A DNA stretch of 64,000 nt, from the NCBI GenBank assembly GCA_023663185.1, contig JAMPHY010000005.1, positions 124,001-188,000 on the forward strand. The letters run 5' to 3'. A model generated the notes under the pieces. It saw only the letters and a list, made by a program, of their open reading frames with translations. It searched no databases and had not been told where the DNA came from. Position 1 is the first letter of the stretch. Every line of letters begins with the position of its first letter. The position numbers and the translations under genes are program-made. This DNA comes from Clostridiales bacterium (GTDB lineage Bacteria; Bacillota; Clostridia; Lachnospirales; Lachnospiraceae). Of this stretch, positions 33,871 to 42,199 are shown piece after piece.

Positions 33871-35646
33871 ATGATAGTACAACACAACATTACAGCGATG
33901 AACGCCAACAGAATGCTTGGTATCACAACAAGCGCACAGGCAAAGTCCACAGAGAAATTGTCATCAGGTTATAAGATTAACCGTGCAGCAGATGACGCAG
34001 CAGGATTGGCAATCAGTGAGAAGATGAGACGTCAGGCAAGAGGTCTTACACAGGCAGCAGCTAACGCACAGGACGGTATCAGTGCAGTACAGACCGCAGA
34101 AGGCGCGCTGACAGAAGTTCATGACATGTTACAGAGAATGAACGAACTGGCTATTAAGGCAGGCAACGGCACAATGTCAGAATCTGACAGACAATCCGTT
34201 CAGGACGAAATCGACCAGCTCATCACAGAGATTGACCGTGTATCTGAGACAACTAAGTTCAATGAGACTTATTTGTTGAAAGGTTCGGGAGATAAGAGTG
34301 CGACTGTTAAGGCAGAAGCAAATGTTGGTGGTATTACACAGGAAGCGACTGTTATTGCCGCTAAGGGAAACATTTTTAGCGGAAAGATTAAAGCAGAGGA
34401 TGCGCTCGCATCAGGAACGGAAGATACAGCAACCGTGACTTACAAGGACGCTGATGGTAATACGAGAACCAAAGATGTTGTCTTTAAAGCTGGCGCAAGT
34501 GCGAAGGACACGGCTGCCAATATTGCAGAAGCGATTAATGATGATAAAGACCTGAAGGCAATATTCAAAGCTTATGCTGACGAGACGGGTAAGCTGACCG
34601 TAGAGTCTAAGTTAAGTGGCAACAAAACGGATAACAGCAAAAACTCTGTGACTGATATAGAGTTTAAAGCTAAAGATGGAAAGTTGACAACAGCTTTTGA
34701 CGGAGATACGACTAAAACTCCGGCAGTTGGTGAATCGGTAAAGATTTCTCTGACAGACAAAGATGGAACTATGAAATTGACATCTGGAAATTCTATCACG
34801 ATTGATGGCAAGACGTATACCTATGACAAGGATAAAGCGTCAACCACAGATGATGCCAATACGTTTAAGAGCATTGAAGATTTGCAGAACCTTCTGGGTA
34901 ATAATTATGAAGTAACAGTAAATGTAGACAGTAAGGTAACATACAAGACTGTACATCATAACAGTTCCGATGGTACGGGGGCAATTACAGACGCAAATGG
35001 TGGTCCGGTTTCAACGGAGAATAAAATTGAATCTGATGGAACACTGAAAGCAGCATCAAAAGCAACTGAAATAGAATCATTAGCACTGACAGATTTTGAC
35101 GGTGTGCCGGAAGCAGACGCAGCAGCGCCAAATAATGTAGCTGCAAGTGCTGGGGATGCGGTAACATACAAAAGTGCAGTTTCAATGGCAGGACTTTCGT
35201 TAAACATTGCCCGCAAAGCAACAGTTGATATGTCTGATGCATTGCATTTCAGCCTTCAGGTAGGTGCTGACACAACGGAAGAGAATAAGATTAACGTTGA
35301 TATCGAGTCCATGAGCGCGAAGAGCCTCGGCATTGATAATGTATCCGTAACAGGAAAAGACTCTACGAATGCAGACGAAGCTGTAAATACAGTTGCAGAC
35401 GCAATCGCTAAGGTTTCAAAACAGCGTTCAGCACTCGGCGCTATCCAGAACAGACTGGAGCACACAATCAACAACCTCAACAACGTTGTTGAGAACACCA
35501 CAAGCGCAGAAGCAGCAATCCGTGATACCGACATTGCTACTGAGATGGTTAAATATGCTAACAACAACATCTTACAGCAGGCTGGTACATCAATGCTGGC
35601 ACAGGCTAACCAGTCTAATCAGTTGGCACTGTCATTACTCGGTTAA
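33871..35646 (+). CDS. fliC: Flagellin, CBir1-like
   Basis: This 591-residue flagellin has conserved D0/D1 ends (MIVQHNITAMNANRMLGITT; KLSSGYKINRAADDAAGL; C-terminal TEMVKYANNNILQQAGTSML and NQLALSLLG). The central 150-480 region is variable, Thr/Asp/Lys-rich and probably forms the exposed domain. The N-terminal half strongly resembles the Lachnospiraceae flagellins known as CBir1 antigens, including the TLR5-contact stretch LQRMNELAI. The start at 33871 lies behind AAGGAGG. It follows csrA and the invertible switch, with two terminators after it. It is the only flagellar structural gene in the window. Confidence 0.98.
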   Translation: MIVQHNITAMNANRMLGITTSAQAKSTEKLSSGYKINRAADDAAGLAISEKMRRQARGLTQAAANAQDGISAVQTAEGALTEVHDMLQRMNELAIKAGNGTMSESDRQSVQDEIDQLITEIDRVSETTKFNETYLLKGSGDKSATVKAEANVGGITQEATVIAAKGNIFSGKIKAEDALASGTEDTATVTYKDADGNTRTKDVVFKAGASAKDTAANIAEAINDDKDLKAIFKAYADETGKLTVESKLSGNKTDNSKNSVTDIEFKAKDGKLTTAFDGDTTKTPAVGESVKISLTDKDGTMKLTSGNSITIDGKTYTYDKDKASTTDDANTFKSIEDLQNLLGNNYEVTVNVDSKVTYKTVHHNSSDGTGAITDANGGPVSTENKIESDGTLKAASKATEIESLALTDFDGVPEADAAAPNNVAASAGDAVTYKSAVSMAGLSLNIARKATVDMSDALHFSLQVGADTTEENKINVDIESMSAKSLGIDNVSVTGKDSTNADEAVNTVADAIAKVSKQRSALGAIQNRLEHTINNLNNVVENTTSAEAAIRDTDIATEMVKYANNNILQQAGTSMLAQANQSNQLALSLLG

Positions 35647-35728
35647 TGAGCTATTCCGCAGCCCACTCTGGTTAAGTAAGTTAGCGGAATATATCATAAA
35701 TTTGCAAAGTGTTGTAATTACCATGGGG

Positions 35729-35763
35729 CAGCCGTACTTCTTTCGGGGAGTGCGGCTGTTTCC
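35729..35763 (+). terminator. Intrinsic terminator after flagellin
   Basis: CAGCCGTACT (35729-35738) pairs with AGTGCGGCTG (35749-35758) with one G-T pair, followed by a short T-run. Confidence 0.8.
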
Positions 35764-35810
35764 GTATTTGTATTATTGTTTTTATGAATTGGAAATTGCT
35801 CTTCATTATT

Positions 35811-35857
35811 AAAAAGGTGTAAAGCCTTGATAATTTAATAGACTTTACACCCTGTTT
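35811..35857 (-). terminator. Terminator of the 49-aa minus-strand gene
   Basis: GGTGTAAAG (35816-35824) and CTTTACACC (35843-35851) are perfect inverted repeats. On the minus strand the stem is followed by five T residues, and on the plus strand by CTGTTTT, so it may act in both directions. Confidence 0.75.
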
Positions 35858-35866
35858 TATTGACTA

Positions 35867-36016
35867 TTAATCCGTTTTGTTTTTTAAGATGTTCATAACT
35901 TCTTCCTCAGAAGGCCTATGCGTTTCAATAAATAAAATAAACTCATTTATTTTTTCAGCGTTCCATCCTTCCTGCATCAGCTTTATAATAATATTAGATG
36001 CTTCAGTTGCCGTCAT
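35867..36016 (-). CDS. Small hypothetical protein, 49 aa
   Basis: A short gene reads MTATEASNIIIKLMQEGWNA, then EKINEFILFIETHRPSEEEV and a basic end. It has GAAGGTGATC just upstream of the ATG (on the minus strand) and a strong terminator directly after its stop, and these support it as real. The sequence predicts two or three helices with no membrane segment; an EGWxxEKIxEFI pattern recalls small helical regulators, but I do not recognise a family. It lies between flagellin and the ECF sigma gene, on the opposite strand. An inverted repeat at 36042-36091 may control it. Confidence 0.65.
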   Translation of the reverse strand: MTATEASNIIIKLMQEGWNAEKINEFILFIETHRPSEEEVMNILKNKTD

Positions 36017-36041
36017 ATATGATCACCTTCCTTCTATACTG

Positions 36042-36091
36042 TGACTTTATACTACTATACATTAAGTATATCACAATCAAGGTATAAAGTC
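36042..36091. promoter_or_regulatory. Inverted repeat upstream of the 49-aa gene
   Basis: GACTTTATAC (36042-36051) and GTATAAAGTC (36082-36091) are perfect 10-bp arms 30 bp apart. They lie in the likely promoter region of the minus-strand small gene and could bind a regulator or form a hairpin. Confidence 0.45.
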
Positions 36092-36152
36092 TATCCAATT
36101 ATCTACACACTAGGCATTAGAATAGAAAAATTTCAATTTTTTACTTTTATTT

Positions 36153-36180
36153 GAAACCTTTTTGCGATATGATTCGTATT
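36153..36180 (+). promoter_or_regulatory. ECF-type promoter before the sigma factor gene
   Basis: GAAACC (36153-36158), 16 bp, CGTATT (36175-36180). GAAAC with a CGT-type -10 at this spacing is typical of ECF sigma promoters. It suggests that the sigma factor at 36243 transcribes its own operon. Confidence 0.6.
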
Positions 36181-36242
36181 ATGAGTATAAGAGAAAGGAC
36201 AGGCGTGATTGCCGCATGAATTTTGGCAACGGATAAGGGTAT

Positions 36243-36731
36243 ATGACGAGACAAATATTTGAGACATATTTCAGAAACCGTTACTTGCTTGTATATCGCG
36301 TGGCGTTCATGTATATGAAGACTCACGCGGACGCCGAAGACGCGGTTCAGGAAGTATTTGTGAGATTATTAAAATATCAGCCGCAGTTTGAGAGCGAGGA
36401 GCATGAAAAAGCATGGTTCATACGCACCGCTATGAACATCTGCAAAGATATACTCAAAAACAAGTGGAACAGTTCAACTATCGGCATAGACAGGATACCT
36501 GAGAATGAGAGAAAATATTTCCATCTTTCGCAAGTGGAAGAGGACGAAACGCTCTGTGCCGTGATGGAGCTGCCGGAAAAATATAAAGATTGTCTGTATT
36601 TCTTTTATTATGAAGGTTACTCGGTCAAAGAGATTGCCAAACTTATGAAGATGCCGGAGAACACAGTCAAGACGAATTTAAAGCGCGGCAGGGATATGCT
36701 GAAAACGAAACTGGAAAAATGCGAAAAATGA
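36243..36731 (+). CDS. ECF-type RNA polymerase sigma factor
   Basis: This 162-residue protein has sigma region 2 (residues about 12-75; ADAEDAVQEVFVRLLKY) and region 4 (about 108-158; ELPEKYKDCLYFFYYEGYSVKEIAKLMKMPENTVKTNLKRGR), with no regions 1 or 3, as in ECF factors. It should direct polymerase to GAAAC-type promoters; one lies just upstream. ECF genes are usually followed by a membrane anti-sigma factor, but here the next two genes encode soluble proteins of unknown family. The start at 36243 has AAGGGT upstream. Confidence 0.92.
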   Translation: MTRQIFETYFRNRYLLVYRVAFMYMKTHADAEDAVQEVFVRLLKYQPQFESEEHEKAWFIRTAMNICKDILKNKWNSSTIGIDRIPENERKYFHLSQVEEDETLCAVMELPEKYKDCLYFFYYEGYSVKEIAKLMKMPENTVKTNLKRGRDMLKTKLEKCEK

Positions 36732-36764
36732 ATTTTAATGTTAAATAAGAATGGAGGCTTATTT

Positions 36765-37625
36765 ATGGAGATAAACAGGATTGAAGGTCAGACCTATCAT
36801 GAAAATACGGGAAGTGCAAAGGCAAAGCGCGAAAAGAAGGGCAGCTTTTATGAAAATCTGTCGGAAAATCTAAACGGCAGAAATTCACAAAAAACTAATG
36901 TAAATACAACCAATGCCGTAGCTGCGAATACGGCTATAAATGCAACTGCTGCGAATACAGCTTCCGCCGCTAGTGCAAGTGCAGCCGTGAATAAGGCATA
37001 CAGATACCATAATATTTCTTCTGCTGCCGGAAGAGCAGCGAGCGGACATATTATCGCAGATGGAGTATATGAGAGCGCAGCTAAGAATATTTCATATGAG
37101 GAAAGCGACTATGTTAAAGTCTGTATGGAGTCGGGATATACGCTTATGGCGCAAGTTGATATGAAATCAGGAAGCGTTTATGTGGAGCAGAAGATGGAAG
37201 ACGGAGCGGTGAAGGGATATAGTGTTGATATTGACAAAATTGATACTGATAAATTGAATGTCAATAAAACGAATACTAATAAGCTCAACGGAAATGGAGC
37301 TGAGCCGATTGTCAACGCAGCTTATGAGGCGTGGCAGAAGGCGGTATCAGCAGACGAAGATAAAGAAGACTCCGAGACAGAATTGAGCGTGGAAGAAGCA
37401 TTGCTGGGATTCTATGAGTTTATCGAAGACAGAATTAAAAACGGTCCGCCGAAATATCTGATAGGAGGTTCGGAGTTCTCCGTTGAAGAATGGGATAAAT
37501 TCTTAGAAAGCATAGACGGTCAGATTGACGATATTAAGGAAGAAGTGAAGAAGCTTATAGAGGAAATGAAAGCGCAGCAGCAAAAAGAGAAACAGGAAGA
37601 AACTCAAAGAGAGGAGCAGCAGTAA
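36765..37625 (+). CDS. Hypothetical protein downstream of ECF sigma
   Basis: This is a 286-residue soluble protein that I cannot assign. An N-terminal low-complexity region rich in Asn, Ala and Thr (about 35-80) is followed by a compact segment (YEESDYVKVCMESGYTLMAQ) and an Asp/Asn/Lys repeat (DIDKIDTDKLNVNKTNTNKL). A helical C-terminus ends in a Gln/Glu-rich coiled coil. ATG at 36765 follows GGAGG by seven bases; the ATG at 36738 has no such site. There is no signal peptide or membrane segment. It shares with the next protein a middle section on a strand that describes an exported or secretion-apparatus-type layout, but this is a guess. It is in an operon with the ECF factor. Confidence 0.75.
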   Translation: MEINRIEGQTYHENTGSAKAKREKKGSFYENLSENLNGRNSQKTNVNTTNAVAANTAINATAANTASAASASAAVNKAYRYHNISSAAGRAASGHIIADGVYESAAKNISYEESDYVKVCMESGYTLMAQVDMKSGSVYVEQKMEDGAVKGYSVDIDKIDTDKLNVNKTNTNKLNGNGAEPIVNAAYEAWQKAVSADEDKEDSETELSVEEALLGFYEFIEDRIKNGPPKYLIGGSEFSVEEWDKFLESIDGQIDDIKEEVKKLIEEMKAQQQKEKQEETQREEQQ

Positions 37626-37626
37626 T

Positions 37627-38727
37627 ATGTCAGTAATAGGAATCGCAAATAGGAATGCGGCAATTAATAATTTATATCAGAATACAAAGAAGTCTGATAA
37701 CAATACTGCGGGGAATTTTGGAGAAACCATGAATGCCGCGCAGTCTACAGATGGCAATGCCGTTGCTTCAAATGCTGATTCTTTTAAGAAAAGCACCCGC
37801 GGCATTGACGCAATCACAGCATATAATATGGAGACACGGCTTACAAGCGGGATTATCGGATTTGGCGGACTTGAAGACGGAACGGTCTATTCGGCATCAT
37901 ATGATGAAAGTTCCACTATGGGAAATTCCATTATAAATATCCGCATGGAATCAAGAAGCGGAGAAGTAAAAACATATAAAGTAAGCATTAATCAGGTTGA
38001 TTGTTCCAATGCTACGCAGTTAGAAATATTTGCCCTATGCTCGCATGCTGATAAGATGGGAATGACAGACAGCTTGGGCGAGTCAAATTCATATAGCAAC
38101 CTGCTTCATTATGCACAGAATAGTACATTCGGAAACCAAACAGCTAAAACAGCCGACGATTTTATGTCCGCTCAGAAGAACTGGAATGCAATGGTATCTG
38201 ATTCGCAGATTGATAAGATGGAGAAGGAAGGTAAGATTGATTCTTCTGTAGGGAAAAACCTGCAAAGCATATTTGAAACGATGGAAAAATTCAACGCCGA
38301 CAGTGGCAAGGTAGGAGTAAGCCGCACAAAACTCGAAGAGCAGGCGCTGCTTGAGCAGAAGAAAAAGTACGACAGAGTGCCCTATGGACATATGGCAAAA
38401 GACGGAGTGATAGAATACAACGGTGTTGTTTTTGTCTGCGACACGGAACATAACGCTATACATCTTGGCGACACAAGCAATCCGAAGGACTGTATCAGGG
38501 TGTCGCTTTCTAAAGGAGGAAGTCTGATTTTCAACAGGGATAATATCGGCGATTTGGCAAAGGCAATCGGCATGTTCTCACCAGAGGACGTCAACCTTAT
38601 CATGCGCGCCATCGCACAGGACGCGAAGATACAGCAGATGGAAAAAGAGATTGACGATATTACTTCCGGAATAGGCGAAGCCGGAGAAACCGAGACGGCG
38701 GATACGGAAGATGGTGAGAAGGAGTAA
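37627..38727 (+). CDS. Hypothetical protein, second gene after ECF sigma
   Basis: This is a 366-residue soluble protein without a recognised family. It begins MSVIGIANRNAAINNLYQNT, has a disordered N-terminal 60 residues, a strand-rich section (GLEDGTVYSASYDES, INIRMESRSGEVKTYKVSI), a helical middle and a compact region near the C-terminus (GVIEYNGVVFVCDTEHNAIHLGD, then a segment ending FSPEDVNLIMRAI). The end is acidic. It lacks a signal peptide and membrane segments. The start follows the previous stop by one base, with GAGGAG upstream, so the two are co-translated. The upstream partner has a similar strand-rich section (VKVCMESG..SGSVYVEQKMEDG), so they may be distant paralogues. Confidence 0.75.
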   Translation: MSVIGIANRNAAINNLYQNTKKSDNNTAGNFGETMNAAQSTDGNAVASNADSFKKSTRGIDAITAYNMETRLTSGIIGFGGLEDGTVYSASYDESSTMGNSIINIRMESRSGEVKTYKVSINQVDCSNATQLEIFALCSHADKMGMTDSLGESNSYSNLLHYAQNSTFGNQTAKTADDFMSAQKNWNAMVSDSQIDKMEKEGKIDSSVGKNLQSIFETMEKFNADSGKVGVSRTKLEEQALLEQKKKYDRVPYGHMAKDGVIEYNGVVFVCDTEHNAIHLGDTSNPKDCIRVSLSKGGSLIFNRDNIGDLAKAIGMFSPEDVNLIMRAIAQDAKIQQMEKEIDDITSGIGEAGETETADTEDGEKE

Positions 38728-38734
38728 ATAATAA

Positions 38735-38766
38735 GGGTGCCAAGCCTATCGCTAAGCGCCCTTTTA
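38735..38766 (+). terminator. Terminator of the ECF operon
   Basis: GGGTGC (38735-38740) pairs with GCGCCC (38756-38761) with one G-T pair, followed by TTTT. It closes the three-gene ECF unit. Confidence 0.7.
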
Positions 38767-38911
38767 TAATAAATTTAGATAAATTAGTAAAAATATAATG
38801 CAAAATCCCGAAATATAGATTATAATAGAACAATACAGTTGCAGATTTTTCCGGCGAATGTACTTAACCTAAACGTAACGTAGACTATATTTTTGAAGGG
38901 AAACATAGAGA

Positions 38912-40168
38912 ATGAGCGTTATCAGCAGCAAAGATGTTTATGAAATCATCATGAAGACGTTAAGCATCATTAACTCCAGAATCATGCAGCATGGAGAAGT
39001 TACAGGATATATCCTGTATAAGATGCTGGAATTTGAGCAACTTTACACCGAGCAGGAGTTGGTTGATTATACTATGCTGGGAATTCTGCATGATATTGGC
39101 TTGTATAAAGAGGATAATGTAAAGAATGTGAGCGATTTCGAGACTAAGAACTTATGGCCGCATTCTATTTACGGTTTCCTTTTCCTGAAATATCTTTCAC
39201 CGATGGACGATAAGGCGGAGATTGTGCTTTATCACCATTTGGACTATAACCGTTATGGCATGATTCAGAGCAAGTACAAGCATATAATCGAGATTTTAAA
39301 TCTTGCCGATAAGATGGATACCTTTCTTCATCTTAAGGAGGAGAAACTTGAGAGGGATTATTTCAACATATACAGGGATATAAAGTTCTCAGGGGCGGCG
39401 CTTGATTTATTTCATAGGGCAGAAGCAAGATATGGCATAACGGCTAATCTTGTAAATGGCAAATATAAAGAAGAGCTGACGGAGCTGCTTGCTAAAAGGG
39501 CGTTTTCGGAACAGTACAAGAGGGGCTTTCTGGAAATGTTAGTCTATACTATCGATTTTAGAAGCGAGCATACGGTAGTACATACTTTGGCGACTGTCAA
39601 CTTTGCGCAGCAATTAGGGCGGCTTATGCGCCTAAGCGGTAAAGACCAGCGCGATTTATACTATGGCGCGCTTTTGCATGATTTGGGGAAAATAGCGATT
39701 CCGCTTAATATACTCGAATCCACGGGAAGACTTTCGGACGAAGAGATGAAGGTCATGAAGGCGCATGTCAGAATTACTGAGATGATTTTGGAGGGCGTTG
39801 TAGATAACGATGTATTACAGATTGCTGCCAGACATCATGAGAAGCTTGACGGAAGCGGCTACCATAAAGGGCTTACGGGAGATATGCTTACGCTTCCCCA
39901 GCAGATAGTAGCGGTTGCTGATATACTAAGCGCGTTATATGGTAAGCGCAGCTATAAGGATTCTTTCAGCAGCGATCTTATTAAGAAAATCATGACAGAG
40001 GACGCCGAGAACAATAAGATAAATAAGACTGTGGTGGACATGCTGATGCGCAACTACGACAGCGTCATTGCGGAATTTGAAAAGGAAAAAGAAAGCACCA
40101 TCGGACTATATCTGAAAATAAAAGAGCAGTATGCGGTCATGATTGAAAAGTTTCAGAACTTCAACTGA
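38912..40168 (+). CDS. Tandem HD/HD-GYP phosphodiesterase-like protein
   Basis: This 418-residue protein has two HD domains. The N-terminal one keeps LHDIGLYKEDN and YHHLDYNRYG, and the C-terminal one is HD-GYP-like (HDLGKIAIPLNILE, then HHEKLDGSGYHKGLTGD). HD-GYP enzymes hydrolyse cyclic-di-GMP. The signature here is GYH instead of GYP, which is tolerated in some active proteins but not proven here. There is no membrane segment or receiver domain. The start at 38912 lies behind AAGGG. It is close to the flagellin locus and to a second HD-GYP protein at 41090, so it may tune motility through c-di-GMP; this is inference. Confidence 0.85.
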   Translation: MSVISSKDVYEIIMKTLSIINSRIMQHGEVTGYILYKMLEFEQLYTEQELVDYTMLGILHDIGLYKEDNVKNVSDFETKNLWPHSIYGFLFLKYLSPMDDKAEIVLYHHLDYNRYGMIQSKYKHIIEILNLADKMDTFLHLKEEKLERDYFNIYRDIKFSGAALDLFHRAEARYGITANLVNGKYKEELTELLAKRAFSEQYKRGFLEMLVYTIDFRSEHTVVHTLATVNFAQQLGRLMRLSGKDQRDLYYGALLHDLGKIAIPLNILESTGRLSDEEMKVMKAHVRITEMILEGVVDNDVLQIAARHHEKLDGSGYHKGLTGDMLTLPQQIVAVADILSALYGKRSYKDSFSSDLIKKIMTEDAENNKINKTVVDMLMRNYDSVIAEFEKEKESTIGLYLKIKEQYAVMIEKFQNFN

Positions 40169-40211
40169 TTATATATGCCATGTATATTCAGGCATTTTTA
40201 ACCGAGCGCAT

Positions 40212-40676
40212 TTATTGTGTATGTTCGCGCTGCACGGATTTAATAAACCTATTATACAGCCTGACGCTTACGGCGCCGATTAATGCGCCGGAAGTGTTTA
40301 AGATAACATCGTCTAATTCGCTGACCCCTGTGCCGAAGACATACTGCATGGTCTCGATACTTAGAGAAAAAAGCATACCAAGTAATGTGACAATCAGCAC
40401 ATTTTTAAATTTTCCGGTATATTGCAGATACATGCCAAACGGAATGAACCAGACGATATTTCCGACGAACAGATAAATAAAACGATACCAGTTCCTACTT
40501 CTTACAAATATCATGTAGCCTTTAAAAAGCGTCAGATTGACAGAGCCGCCGCTAAAGAGTCCGTTTAAACTGAAACTGCTTCTAAATACCGTGATTTTTA
40601 AGACGATTGCAATATATATTATAAATAAAATAAAAAGTAATTTCGATAAATTCTTCTTTTTCAATTTAATAACCAA
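40212..40676 (-). CDS. VanZ-like membrane protein
   Basis: This 154-residue protein has four membrane segments and the VanZ-family signature in its second half (SIETMQYVFGTGVSELDDVI, NTSGALIGA). VanZ-like proteins affect sensitivity to teicoplanin in some contexts, but most members have no known role. The start is at 40676 on the minus strand. It runs against its neighbours and is followed on its upstream side by a palindromic repeat. No vancomycin-resistance genes are nearby. Confidence 0.85.
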   Translation of the reverse strand: MVIKLKKKNLSKLLFILFIIYIAIVLKITVFRSSFSLNGLFSGGSVNLTLFKGYMIFVRSRNWYRFIYLFVGNIVWFIPFGMYLQYTGKFKNVLIVTLLGMLFSLSIETMQYVFGTGVSELDDVILNTSGALIGAVSVRLYNRFIKSVQREHTQ

Positions 40677-40725
40677 ACTCTTTCTATAATTTTCGATTTA
40701 TGCGTTGTTATTCACAGCCTATATA

Positions 40726-40859
40726 GCCATGAACACATATATTTCCGTGAGTGGTCCTTGTAAAACGCCGGTACTTAGCGAGGTTTTTTCGAGCTTAGTA
40801 CCGCTGCGTTTTGCATGGAGCGGAAGCGTGCCACTCAGGGAAATATATATGTTCATGGC
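40726..40859 (-). repeat. Intergenic palindromic repeat, family copy 4 (reverse orientation)
   Basis: The 134-bp element has outer arms GCCATGAACACATATATTTCC and their near-complement at the right end, with one wobble pair. The core, read on the minus strand, is GCGGTACTAAGCTCGAAAA and ACCTCGCTAAGTACC, as in the other copies. It lies upstream of the VanZ-like gene. Confidence 0.85.
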
Positions 40860-40978
40860 GTATCCAAGTACTGCTTTTCACATTATTATACTACTTTTCC
40901 GCTCATAGCATAATTAGACTCCTTCGTATAAATACAAGCATTTTTTACCAAAATCCCCATTAATCGCTGTGATTTTAC

Positions 40979-41008
40979 TTTACAGAGGCGCCTATATTGC
41001 ATTATAAT
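40979..41008 (+). promoter_or_regulatory. Promoter of the receiver-HD-GYP gene
   Basis: TTTACA (40979-40984), 18 bp, TATAAT (41003-41008). The spacer carries GGCGCC, a small palindrome. The 223 bases before the gene are otherwise A/T-rich without another recognisable feature. Confidence 0.6.
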
Positions 41009-41089
41009 ACAAATTGTCATATAAAAATATATTCAAATATAAAATTATAATATTATCATAAATATATTATCCGTGGACGGAGTAGACAG

Positions 41090-42157
41090 ATGAAAAATAT
41101 TATTCTTGTTGTAGATGATGATAAAACTAATTTAACATTGGCACAAAAAATTCTGGTGCCTGAATATCGTATTGCGGCGTGTAATTCCGGTGCCGCCGCG
41201 CTTAAGTATCTGGAAAATAATCACCCCGACCTTATACTATTAGATATAAATATGCCCGATATGGACGGGTTTGAAGTTATGGAGCAGTTGCGCCTTAAAG
41301 AAGAGACCGCGTCTATCCCTGTGATTTTTCTAACGGCGGATAACCTAGCTCAGACCGAGGTCAGATGTTTTCAGATGGGTGCGGTGGACTTTGTTACTAA
41401 GCCTTTCATGCCGGATATTCTGCTTAGCCGCGTCAGCAAGACGATAGAGCTTGAACGTTACAGACATAATTTGGAAGAAATGGTGAGAGAGCAGTCTGAA
41501 AAGATTACCGAGAACGCCAGACGTTTAAGTATGATTCAGGAGTCCGTCATAGTCGGAATGGCTAACCTGATTGAGAGCCGCGACGGAAGCACCGGCAAAC
41601 ATGTAAAGAATACCCAGCGGTATGTGAGAATGATTGCCGAAGAACTGCAAAAACGCGGGCTTTTTGCCGATGAACTTACAGACGATTTTATAGAAGACTT
41701 ATCTAAAGCCGCGCCGCTTCATGACGTGGGTAAGATTAAAGTGCCGGACGCAGTATTGCAGAAACCGGGCAAGCTGACGCCGGAAGAATTTGAAACGATG
41801 AAGCTGCACACTACATATAGCCGCAAGATTATACATATGATTATCGGCGATGTTGAAGATGAACATTATGTAAAAATCGTCGAAGATATTGCTATGTATC
41901 ATCATGAGCGCTGGGACGGAACCGGATATCCCACAGGACTTGCCGGAGACAGTATTCCGCTGGCGGCGCGGATTATGTCTGTGGCAGACGTATTTGACGC
42001 CTTGTACGAAGAGAGAGTCTATAAACCGCCGGTTCGTCCGATTGAAAGAATCATGCAGATTATGTCGGAAGGCAGGGGAACGCAGTTTGATCCTATTATA
42101 ATCGATGTGTTTGTGGAAATGCTGCCGATGTTAAAGAAAGTATTGAACATCGTTTAG
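41090..42157 (+). CDS. Response regulator with HD-GYP output (RpfG-like)
   Basis: This 355-residue protein has a receiver domain (D9-D10, phospho-acceptor in LILLDINMPDMDG, Lys in FVTKPF), a short helical linker and an HD-GYP phosphodiesterase domain (HDVGKIKVPDAVLQKPGKL; HHERWDGTGYPTGLAGD, canonical). It should cleave cyclic-di-GMP when phosphorylated. The likely kinase is the hybrid kinase that begins 43 bp downstream, since both are in the same direction. RpfG-type proteins link two-component signals to motility and biofilm behaviour. Confidence 0.95.
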   Translation: MKNIILVVDDDKTNLTLAQKILVPEYRIAACNSGAAALKYLENNHPDLILLDINMPDMDGFEVMEQLRLKEETASIPVIFLTADNLAQTEVRCFQMGAVDFVTKPFMPDILLSRVSKTIELERYRHNLEEMVREQSEKITENARRLSMIQESVIVGMANLIESRDGSTGKHVKNTQRYVRMIAEELQKRGLFADELTDDFIEDLSKAAPLHDVGKIKVPDAVLQKPGKLTPEEFETMKLHTTYSRKIIHMIIGDVEDEHYVKIVEDIAMYHHERWDGTGYPTGLAGDSIPLAARIMSVADVFDALYEERVYKPPVRPIERIMQIMSEGRGTQFDPIIIDVFVEMLPMLKKVLNIV

Positions 42158-42199
42158 ACTGCACGGATTTCATAATATGGGAAAGGGCGGTAATATACT

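Noticed and set aside
40212-40676. Glycopeptide resistance from the VanZ-like gene
   Set aside because: No vanHAX or vanRS genes are nearby, and VanZ-like proteins are common without resistance.
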